Assembly: GCA_002938075.1 (NCBI GenBank)
Contig: PTLK01000050.1
Coordinates: 1 to 10,284 of the forward strand
Reading direction: 5' to 3'
DNA length: 10,284 nt
Source: Alphaproteobacteria bacterium MarineAlpha3_Bin3
GTDB taxonomy: Bacteria > Pseudomonadota > Alphaproteobacteria > Rhodospirillales > Casp-alpha2
Shown piece by piece: positions 1 to 5,197 of the stretch. The stretch's first letter is position 1; every line of letters starts with the position of its first letter. Below the pieces are notes generated by a model. The model was not told the DNA's origin. It did no database searches and was given only the letters and a program-made list of their open reading frames with translations. Both the position numbers and the translations under genes were made by a program.

Positions 1-1
1 T

Positions 2-97
2 AAGCGTTACAAGACCGGCCCCGAACTGGACCTGATGAAGGTCCTGAAAGTGGTCCTCGACCCCAAGGGCATCATGAACCCGGGCAAGGTGCTTTAG
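2..97 (+). CDS. FAD-linked oxidase family protein, C-terminal end (partial, 5' end outside window)
   Basis: Only the last 31 codons are present, ending in TAG. The peptide ends LDPKGIMNPGKVL, the characteristic C-terminus of the GlcD / D-2-hydroxyacid dehydrogenase group of FAD-linked oxidases (FAD-linked oxidase C-terminal domain). Family members oxidise substrates such as glycolate, D-lactate or D-2-hydroxyglutarate with a flavin; the substrate cannot be told from this tail. The frame is open from the first base of the window, so the gene enters from the left. It converges on the minus-strand gene at 108-452 with only 10 bases between the two stop codons and no hairpin plus T-run, so the two transcripts probably overlap. 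The family call rests on one short motif but that motif is very typical. Confidence 0.7.
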   Translation, partial: KRYKTGPELDLMKVLKVVLDPKGIMNPGKVL

Positions 98-107
98 GGC
101 CCGGGCG

Positions 108-452
108 TCAACCGGCCAGCAGCTTCTTCTGCTCGTCCTTAAAGCCGATGATGACGCGGCCCGCCGCTTCGAACACCGGGCGCTTGATCAGCGCTGGATG
201 GGCCGCCATCAGGGCCGCCGCCTTGGCTCCGTCGGTGGCGTCCTTGTCGGTATCGGCAAGCCCGCGCCAAGTAGTGGAGCGCCGGTTCAACAGCGTTTCC
301 AAGCCGCCGGCGGCGATCCATCGGCCGAGCTTTTGCCTGTCCAGGCCGTCCCGGCGGAAATCATGAAAGCGGTGCTCGAGGTTATTTTCGGCTAGCCACT
401 TCAGCGCCTTCCTGCAGGTGTCGCAGTTCCCGAGGCCGTAGACGTCGATCAC
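108..452 (-). CDS. YffB-like ArsC/Spx-family protein (arsenate reductase-like thioredoxin fold)
   Basis: The product is 114 residues, the usual length of the family. The N-terminus reads VYGLGNCDTCRKALKWL, placing the redox-site Cys10 in a CxxC (Cys10, Cys13) followed by R14-K15. Further along are HRFHDFRRDGLD (28-38), LLNRRSTTWRGL (54-65) and ALIKRPVFE (87-95). These match E. coli YffB (RFHDYRVDGLD, LLNTRGTTWRKL, IIKRPL) much better than plasmid arsenate reductase ArsC. YffB relatives have the ArsC fold with a doubtful arsenate role and are thought to act in thiol redox chemistry. Here a second cysteine replaces the Ile of E. coli YffB, so a dithiol mechanism is possible (inference). I chose the GTG at 452 because GGGGG lies 6 bases upstream and the fold begins directly after it. 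In-frame ATG (482) and TTG (488) would add a KGERGK-type extension. The gene diverges from yaaA. Confidence 0.85.
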   Translation of the reverse strand: MIDVYGLGNCDTCRKALKWLAENNLEHRFHDFRRDGLDRQKLGRWIAAGGLETLLNRRSTTWRGLADTDKDATDGAKAAALMAAHPALIKRPVFEAAGRVIIGFKDEQKKLLAG

Positions 453-458
453 GTTTTT

Positions 459-474
459 CCCCCTTTCCCCCTTT
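459..474 (-). promoter_or_regulatory. Duplicated purine tract / ribosome binding site of the YffB-like gene
   Basis: Read on the minus strand, AAAGGGGG occurs twice in tandem (474-467 and 466-459), followed by AAAAAC and the GTG start at 452. The nearer G-run sits 6 bases from the GTG, a good Shine-Dalgarno distance, and it decides the start in favour of GTG over the upstream ATG at 482. The duplication is seen directly; its role as a ribosome binding site is inference. Confidence 0.55.
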
Positions 475-500
475 GCGATCATCGGCAAAGTGTCTATATC
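473..500 (+). promoter_or_regulatory. Candidate sigma-70-like promoter for yaaA
   Basis: TTGCGA (473-478, 4 of 6 to TTGACA) and TATATC (495-500, 4 of 6 to TATAAT) are separated by 16 bases. They lie in the most AT-rich part of the divergent region, about 48 bases before the yaaA ATG. E. coli yaaA is OxyR-regulated, but I cannot point to an OxyR site here. The gap is only 96 bases, so the promoter of the minus-strand YffB-like gene must overlap this region or start close by. The match is moderate and untested. Confidence 0.35.
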
Positions 501-548
501 AAAGCACGAACCTTTCCGGCCCCCAACCGCCTAGATGGACCCGAACCC

Positions 549-1334
549 ATGCTTGCCATCATCTCTCCCGCCAAGAAACTGAATTTCGAAACCGAGGCCC
601 CGCCGGGTGAACACAGCCAGCCCGAATTCCTCGAACAATCGGAAGTGCTAGTGGAAATGGCGCGCGGGCTTAGCCGCCGGGACCTGGTCCGGACGATGAA
701 GCTGTCGGACAAGCTGGCGGACCTCAACTTTCAGCGGTTCCGGGCGTTTTCGACCCCGTTCACAACCGCCAACGCCAAGCAGGCGGCGCTGGTGTTCAAC
801 GGCGACACTTACGTCGGGCTCGACGCCGGAAGGATGGACAGGGACGATATGGCGTTCGCCCAGGATCATTTGCGCATCCTGTCGGGCCTCTACGGGCTGC
901 TCCGGCCGCTTGACCTGATCCAGCCCTACCGGCTGGAGATGGGGGCCAGGTTCCGCCCCCCCCACGGCGGTGACCTGTATGGGTTTTGGGATGGACGGCT
1001 GACGGCGGCGGTCAATGAGGTGATCACCAAGCAGCCGGACTCCAGCGTCATCAACCTGGCGTCGAAAGAATACTTCAAGGCGGTCCGTGTAAGTGACCTC
1101 AAGGGCCCGATCATCACGCCGGTGTTCAAGGAGGTCAAGTTCGGCGTCGCCAAGGTTTTGGGCATGTTCGCCAAACGCGCGCGGGGCGCCATGGCGCGGT
1201 ACATCATCAAGAACCGGCTGGAATCGCCGCATCAGCTCAAATCCTTCGTCGAGGACGGCTATGCCTACCGGCCCGAGCTGTCGGACGAAAAATCCTGGGT
1301 CTTTACCCGCGAGCAGCCGCCGCCGGCCGCATAA
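549..1334 (+). CDS. yaaA: Peroxide stress protein YaaA (DUF328/UPF0246 family)
   Basis: The 261-residue product has the family's length (E. coli 258) and its hallmark blocks in order: ISPAKKL (5-11), SDKLADLNFQRF (53-64), FNGDTYVGL (83-91), LRILSGLYGLLRPLDL (108-123), QPYRLEMG (125-132), VINLASKEYF (167-176) and ARGAMARYIIKNR (211-223). In E. coli YaaA is induced by OxyR during peroxide stress and limits damage by lowering free intracellular iron; a DNA-binding helix-hairpin-helix-like fold has been described for it. It is cytoplasmic, with no signal peptide or membrane segment. The ATG at 549 gives the family N-terminus (MLAIISPAKK), although no clear Shine-Dalgarno precedes it. The gene diverges from the YffB-like gene. 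A run of eight C (956-963, within RPPHG) is the only compositional oddity; the frame is intact across it. Confidence 0.95.
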   Translation: MLAIISPAKKLNFETEAPPGEHSQPEFLEQSEVLVEMARGLSRRDLVRTMKLSDKLADLNFQRFRAFSTPFTTANAKQAALVFNGDTYVGLDAGRMDRDDMAFAQDHLRILSGLYGLLRPLDLIQPYRLEMGARFRPPHGGDLYGFWDGRLTAAVNEVITKQPDSSVINLASKEYFKAVRVSDLKGPIITPVFKEVKFGVAKVLGMFAKRARGAMARYIIKNRLESPHQLKSFVEDGYAYRPELSDEKSWVFTREQPPPAA

Positions 1335-1351
1335 CCGCGTCGACATTCCAC

Positions 1352-1380
1352 TTGCGCGCGCGCCCCGTTTTCGCTATGAA
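1352..1380 (+). promoter_or_regulatory. Candidate promoter upstream of chrA
   Basis: TTGCGC (1352-1357) and TATGAA (1375-1380) are separated by exactly 17 bases. They are 3 of 6 and 4 of 6 matches to the sigma-70 consensus, in the 165-base gap between yaaA and chrA. Transcription from here would begin near 1387, the first dyad, and give a leader of about 110 bases. The match is weak but is the best I see in the gap. Confidence 0.3.
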
Positions 1381-1385
1381 ATCCC

Positions 1386-1412
1386 CGCCGGGCTCGTGGC
1401 AGACGCCCGGCG
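1386..1412 (+). other. GC-rich inverted repeat in the chrA leader (dyad 1)
   Basis: CGCCGGGC (1386-1393) and GCCCGGCG (1405-1412) are perfect 8-base complements around an 11-base loop. No T-run follows, so this is not a standard intrinsic terminator. It could fold at the 5' end of the chrA transcript or serve as a two-fold operator. Such dyads also arise by chance in GC-rich DNA. Confidence 0.45.
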
Positions 1413-1464
1413 ATGCCAAGGCGGCCCCCCGATGACGCCGCCCAAGTTCTGCCCTTTGATTCAC

Positions 1465-1481
1465 CGGCCCCGGACGGGCCG
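1465..1481 (+). other. GC-rich inverted repeat just upstream of the chrA ribosome binding site (dyad 2)
   Basis: CGGCCC (1465-1470) and GGGCCG (1476-1481) are perfect 6-base complements with a 5-base loop, ending 4 bases before the Shine-Dalgarno. A hairpin here would sit close to the ribosome binding site without covering it. Function unknown. Confidence 0.4.
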
Positions 1482-1485
1482 TGGA

Positions 1486-1493
1486 AAGGAGGG
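1486..1493 (+). promoter_or_regulatory. Strong ribosome binding site that sets the chrA start
   Basis: AAGGAGGG is nearly a full complement of the 16S rRNA 3' end. It lies 6 bases before GTG at 1500. This favours GTG-1500 over the in-frame ATG at 1413 and the GTG at 1494. Confidence 0.7.
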
Positions 1494-1499
1494 GTGAAC

Positions 1500-2804
1500 G
1501 TGGGCGGCGAAAATATTTCCCAACACCAACAGGTTTCCTTTGCCGACGCGGCGCGGTTCTGGATTAAGCTCGGCTTCATCAGCTTCGGCGGCCCGGCCGG
1601 GCAGATCGCCATCATGCAGACCGAATGTGTCGATAAGCGGCGCTGGATCGACCAGGGCGCGTTCCTGCGTGGGCTCAACTACTGCATGCTGTTGCCGGGG
1701 CCGGAGGCGCAGCAATTGGCGGCCTACATCGGCTGGCGCCTGCACGGCGTCAAGGGCGCCGTCGTCGCCGGCACCGCCTTCGTCGTCCCCGGCGTTTTTC
1801 TGATCGTGTTCTTGGCCTGGATGGCCGCGGCGCATGGCGATAGCACGCTGATCAAGGCCGCGTTCCTCGGCGTCAAGCCGGTGGTGGTGGCCATTGTCCT
1901 GCAGGCGCTGTGGCGGATCGGGCGGCGCACGTGCAACACCCCGGCCGGCGTCATCATGGCGGCGGCCGCCTTCGTCGCCCTTTACTTCCTAGGCGTGCCG
2001 TTCCCGGCCGTTGTCCTCGGCGCCGGCGTTATCGGTATCGTCGCCGCCCGGATGCCGTCGATCCGGTTTTCCGCCGCCGGCCACGGCGATGACGCGGCGC
2101 CCGAAGCGGCCACCGAGACGCGGAGCGCCGGCGGTGAGTTAAGGCGGTTGGCCATCATCGTCGCCGTGTTCGCGAGCCTGTGGGCGATTCCGGTCATCGC
2201 CGTCGTCCAAATACTGGGCGCCCAGCCTTTCGCCGACGTGGCGCGGCTGTTCACCACCGCCGCCTTCGTCACCTTCGGCGGCGCCTACGCGGTGCTGCCC
2301 TATATCGCCGAGGCCGGGGTCAACACGTACAGTTGGCTGACGCCGGGTGAGATGATCAACGGCCTGGCGCTGGCCGAAACGACCCCGGGACCGCTGATCC
2401 TGGTGACCACCTATGTCGGTTATTTCGGTGGCTGGAACGGTGGCGCGGCGGGATTGTCACCGGCAGCGGCGGGGCTTATGGCGGCGCTGTTGACCACCTA
2501 TGTCACCTTCCTGCCGTCGTTTATGTTCATCATCGCCGGCGCCCCCTACATCGAACGCCTGCAGGCCCTGGCTTGGGCGAAAAGCGCCCTCGAGGCGATC
2601 ACCGCCGCCGTCGTCGGCGTCATTCTTAACCTGACCGTGTTCCTGGCTAAGGCCGTGCTTATTCCCGGCGGTGGCGCCGTCGACTGGACGGCCGTCGCCG
2701 CCGGCGCCGTGGCGTTCGCGTTGCTGGCGTCGGGGCGGATATCGGTGCCGTGGCTGGTCGTCATCGGCGCCGCCTTCGGGCTCGCCCGGGTTATGGTGTT
2801 TTAA
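1500..2804 (+). CDS. chrA: Chromate transporter ChrA (CHR family, long two-domain form)
   Basis: The product is 434 residues from GTG 1500, a hydrophobic membrane protein with two homologous CHR halves, as in long-chain ChrA. The first half has SFGGPAGQIA (28-37), the RRWID block (47-51), LLPGPEAQQLAAYIGW (64-79) and a long hydrophobic stretch around FVVPGVFL. The second half repeats the pattern with TFGGAYAVL (258-266), the WLTPGEMINGLALAETTPGP block ending at P298, then TTYVGY. The PGPEAQQLA / ETTPGP motifs are signatures of the superfamily. ChrA exports chromate from the cytoplasm using the proton-motive force; specificity for chromate rather than another oxyanion is inferred from family. 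An in-frame extension back to ATG 1413 (29 residues, Pro- and Arg-rich) lacks family character and is rejected. The rhodanese gene follows after 21 bases, suggesting one transcript. Confidence 0.93.
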   Translation: MGGENISQHQQVSFADAARFWIKLGFISFGGPAGQIAIMQTECVDKRRWIDQGAFLRGLNYCMLLPGPEAQQLAAYIGWRLHGVKGAVVAGTAFVVPGVFLIVFLAWMAAAHGDSTLIKAAFLGVKPVVVAIVLQALWRIGRRTCNTPAGVIMAAAAFVALYFLGVPFPAVVLGAGVIGIVAARMPSIRFSAAGHGDDAAPEAATETRSAGGELRRLAIIVAVFASLWAIPVIAVVQILGAQPFADVARLFTTAAFVTFGGAYAVLPYIAEAGVNTYSWLTPGEMINGLALAETTPGPLILVTTYVGYFGGWNGGAAGLSPAAAGLMAALLTTYVTFLPSFMFIIAGAPYIERLQALAWAKSALEAITAAVVGVILNLTVFLAKAVLIPGGGAVDWTAVAAGAVAFALLASGRISVPWLVVIGAAFGLARVMVF

Positions 2805-2810
2805 GCGAAA

Positions 2811-2816
2811 AAGGAG
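2811..2816 (+). promoter_or_regulatory. Ribosome binding site of the rhodanese gene
   Basis: AAGGAG lies 9 bases before ATG 2826, within the 21-base gap after the chrA stop codon. It supports that start and independent translation within a shared transcript. Confidence 0.65.
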
Positions 2817-2825
2817 TTCTCAATC

Positions 2826-3164
2826 ATGCAGACATCAATTACGTCTGAGGAACTGGCCGACATGGGCGACGTCACCATCCTCGACGTCCGCAAGAAGCCA
2901 GCCTATGACGAGGATACCGTCGTCATCGCCGGGCCGGCTTGGCGAGACCCGGCGACGATCGACGACTGGGCCTCCGGATTGGTCGGCGACCTGAACGTGG
3001 ACAAGGATGGGGACCGGCCGGTCGTCTGCTATTGCGTCCGCGGCCATGAAGTCAGCCAGGGGGCCAGCGAAGAGTTGCGCCGGCTCGGCATCGATGCCCG
3101 CTATCTGGAAGGCGGCATCGACGGTTGGAAGGCGACCAGAGGCCGACTGGCGCCGAAGCCGTAA
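2826..3164 (+). CDS. Single-domain rhodanese (sulfurtransferase) paired with chrA
   Basis: The product is 112 residues, one rhodanese domain. It shows the early block VTILDVRKKPAYDED (16-30), the active-site strand VVCYC with the likely catalytic Cys70, the loop CVRGHEV (70-76), and the closing LEGGIDGWK (94-102). Rhodaneses carry sulfur as a persulfide on this cysteine; the protein should be cytoplasmic, as no signal peptide is seen. The AWRDP segment (38-42) together with CVRGHEVSQ resembles the N-terminal rhodanese part of proteins annotated as sulfurtransferase/chromate resistance protein, in which the domain is fused to a ChrB-like C-terminal domain. Here the ChrB part is absent and the gene stops after the rhodanese. 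With chrA 21 bases upstream, a role in chromate or thiol stress is likely but inferred. A second cysteine (Cys68) lies two residues before the catalytic one. Confidence 0.9.
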   Translation: MQTSITSEELADMGDVTILDVRKKPAYDEDTVVIAGPAWRDPATIDDWASGLVGDLNVDKDGDRPVVCYCVRGHEVSQGASEELRRLGIDARYLEGGIDGWKATRGRLAPKP

Positions 3165-3251
3165 CGCCCCCTTTTCGCCCGCCCTGGCGCGCCCTGGACA
3201 CTACCGGGCGATTGGTGTTCATTGGCTCCCATCAGGCGGGAACAACTGGCG

Positions 3252-5063
3252 ATGACCGAATACCGGGCGCCCCTGGACGACATGCGGTTCGTTTTGAACG
3301 AGCTGGCGGACCTCGACGCCGTCGCCCAATTGCCGGGTTTCGAGGAGGTATTCCCCGACCTGGTGGACGCAATCCTGGAACAAGCCGGCAAGCTGGGCGC
3401 CGAAGTCCTGGCGCCGCTCAACCGGTCCGGCGACATCGAGGGCTGCCAACTGGAAAACGGCGTTGTCCGCACGCCGAAGGGTTTTCCCGAGGCCTACGTC
3501 CAATTCATCGAAGGCGGCTGGAATGGCGTCCCCTTCGATCCCGATTACGGCGGCCAGGGGCTGCCCTATCTGGTGACGACGGCGGTTTATGAAATCTGGC
3601 ATGCCGCCAACATGGCCTTGGCGCTGTGCCCGACGCTGACCCAGGCGGCGGTGGAGCTTTTGTCGGTGCACGGTTCCGACGGCCTCAAGGCGGTTTTCAT
3701 GGAAAAACTGGTGTCCGGCGTGTGGACCGGGACCATGAACCTGACTGAGTCCCAGGCCGGCTCCGATCTGTCCCAGATCCGGACCCAGGCGGTCAGGGAA
3801 GGCGAGCGTTACCTGATTACCGGCCAGAAGATCTTCATCTCCCACGGCGAACACGACTTCACCGAAAACATCGTCCACATGGTGCTCGCCCGCACGCCGG
3901 ACGGCGCGGACGGCATCAAGGGGTTGTCGCTGTTCGTGGTGCCGAAGTTCCTGGTCAAGGACGACGGCGCCTTGGGCGACCGCAACGACCTCAGGTGCGT
4001 GTCGCTCGAACATAAGATGGGGATCAACGCCAGCCCCACCTGCGTCATGTCCTTCGGCGACGACGGCGGCGCCGAAGCATACCTGGTCGGCGAGGAAAAC
4101 CGGGGGATTGAATACATGTTCACGATGATGAACAACGCGCGGCTGGCCATCGGGCTGGAAGGCGTCGGCGTCGCCGAGCGCGCCTATCAGCACGCCCGGG
4201 ATTATGCCGCCGAACGCAAACAGGGCCAGGCACTTGATGGAACCGATGAATCCGTTGCCATCGACCGCCACCCGGACGTCCGGCGCATGTTGCTGTCCAT
4301 GCGCGCCCAGACCGAGGCCACCCGCGCGTTGGCCTATTACGTCGCCGCCGCCCTCGACGCCGCCAAGCGCCATGAGAACGAGGGCATACGCAAGGAAAGT
4401 CAGGCGCTGGTGGATCTTCTGGTCCCAGTGGTCAAGGCGTGGAGCACTGACACCGGCATCGAGGTCGCCAACACCGGCATCCAGGTCCTCGGCGGCGCCG
4501 GCTATATCGAGGAATCGGGGGCGCCGCAATTCCTCCGCGACATCCGCGTCGCCGCCATTTACGAAGGCACCAACGGCATCCAGGCCATGGACCTGATCGG
4601 CCGCAAGGTGGCCCGCGAGGACGGCGTTACCGCCCAGGCCCTGATAGCCGACATGCGGGCCCTGGACGGACCTCTCGCCGAGGCCCAGGGGGAAGATACG
4701 GGCGACGATACGGGAGCCATCCGGGAATCCCTGACCGAAGCCGTCGACGCCCTGGCCGAGGCGACGGACTGGATTGTCGCCACACACCCCGAAAACCCCG
4801 AAGCCGTGGCCGCCGGGGCGGTTCCCTATCTCAGGCTCTTAGGGCTAGTCGCCGGCGGCTGGCTGATGGCCAAGGCGGCGCTGGCGGCGGGCCGTCTCTC
4901 GGCCGCCGGGGGAGATGACGGGGGAAATGACGGGAGGGATCAGGAATTCCTTGCCAAAAAGATCGTTTCGGCCCGGTTTTACGCCGATCACCTCCTCATT
5001 CAGGCGCCGGCGCTCAGCCGTACCGTCACCCGGGGCTGGAACGCCGTCGGCCGGTTCAGCTAA
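3252..5063 (+). CDS. Acyl-CoA dehydrogenase, long DmdC-like family
   Basis: The product is 603 residues, much longer than the roughly 380 of classical acyl-CoA dehydrogenases. This matches the long group that includes DmdC (3-methylmercaptopropionyl-CoA dehydrogenase), with a short N-terminal extension and an extra C-terminal helical domain. Visible landmarks: FAD/substrate-binding MNLTESQAGSDLS (162-174); GQKIFISHGEHD (191-202); the helical segment NTGIQVLGGAGYIEE (407-421); and AAIYEGTNGIQAMDL (434-448) with the likely catalytic base Glu438. The enzyme should introduce an alpha,beta double bond into an acyl-CoA and pass electrons to ETF. The substrate, and any role in DMSP breakdown, cannot be decided from sequence. 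I use ATG 3252; an in-frame TTG at 3222 would add ten residues before the family-like MTEYRAPLDDMRF. No strong Shine-Dalgarno is seen. The C-terminal region contains two acidic, glycine-rich insertions encoded by 12-base repeats. Confidence 0.92.
   Translation: MTEYRAPLDDMRFVLNELADLDAVAQLPGFEEVFPDLVDAILEQAGKLGAEVLAPLNRSGDIEGCQLENGVVRTPKGFPEAYVQFIEGGWNGVPFDPDYGGQGLPYLVTTAVYEIWHAANMALALCPTLTQAAVELLSVHGSDGLKAVFMEKLVSGVWTGTMNLTESQAGSDLSQIRTQAVREGERYLITGQKIFISHGEHDFTENIVHMVLARTPDGADGIKGLSLFVVPKFLVKDDGALGDRNDLRCVSLEHKMGINASPTCVMSFGDDGGAEAYLVGEENRGIEYMFTMMNNARLAIGLEGVGVAERAYQHARDYAAERKQGQALDGTDESVAIDRHPDVRRMLLSMRAQTEATRALAYYVAAALDAAKRHENEGIRKESQALVDLLVPVVKAWSTDTGIEVANTGIQVLGGAGYIEESGAPQFLRDIRVAAIYEGTNGIQAMDLIGRKVAREDGVTAQALIADMRALDGPLAEAQGEDTGDDTGAIRESLTEAVDALAEATDWIVATHPENPEAVAAGAVPYLRLLGLVAGGWLMAKAALAAGRLSAAGGDDGGNDGRDQEFLAKKIVSARFYADHLLIQAPALSRTVTRGWNAVGRFS
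4695..4714 (+). repeat. Period-12 direct repeat in the acyl-CoA dehydrogenase gene (first)
   Basis: GATACGGG occurs at 4695-4702 and again at 4707-4714, a 12-base period. It encodes an acidic EDTGDDTG loop (481-488) at the border of the C-terminal domain. The in-frame period suggests origin by replication slippage. Confidence 0.6.
4908..4931 (+). repeat. Tandem 12-base repeat in the acyl-CoA dehydrogenase gene (second)
   Basis: Two adjacent 12-base units, GGGGGAGATGAC (4908-4919) and GGGGGAAATGAC (4920-4931), differ at one base and are followed by a degenerate partial third (GGGAGGGA). They encode a Gly/Asp-rich loop, GDDGGNDG (554-561). Being in frame, they lengthen a linker without breaking the protein. 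Confidence 0.75.
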
Positions 5064-5112
5064 CCAGGATAGGACCGCGCGCGCTGGGACCTTGCCCATC
5101 CGATTCCCGCCC

Positions 5113-5127
5113 GATTCCGGCGGAATC
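5113..5127 (+). other. Short perfect dyad between the acyl-CoA dehydrogenase gene and lptF
   Basis: GATTCC (5113-5118) and GGAATC (5122-5127) are exact complements around GGC, followed by TTTGATATT. It might be a weak terminator for the upstream gene (only three T follow) or an operator for lptF. The 134-base gap turns AT-rich right after it. TTGATA at 5129-5134 looks like a -35 element, but I find no good -10 at the right distance. Confidence 0.35.
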
Positions 5128-5197
5128 TTTGATATTACTTGATTTTTCAGGACTTTTCCCACAGGTTGAGCAGGAAATAACAAGCAAAACTCCGGCG

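Noticed and set aside
99..106. GCCCGGGC palindrome between the convergent stop codons
   Set aside because: An 8-base palindrome is expected by chance in DNA this GC-rich and has no T-run to act as a terminator.
956..963. Run of eight C inside yaaA as a possible frameshift site
   Set aside because: The frame and the family motifs continue unbroken on both sides, so there is no sign of a programmed or erroneous shift here.
648..1346. 232-codon open frame on the minus strand opposite yaaA
   Set aside because: It is antisense to a well-conserved gene, with Arg/Pro-rich low-character peptide and no ribosome binding site.
1413..1499. In-frame N-terminal extension of chrA from ATG 1413
   Set aside because: There is no ribosome binding site, the peptide is Pro/Arg-rich and unlike ChrA, and a near-consensus AAGGAGGG 6 bases before GTG 1500 explains the start.
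3219..4787. 522-codon open frame on the minus strand opposite the acyl-CoA dehydrogenase gene
   Set aside because: It mirrors the third-position GC bias of the real gene. The peptide has no recognisable motif, and the plus-strand protein has complete family signatures.
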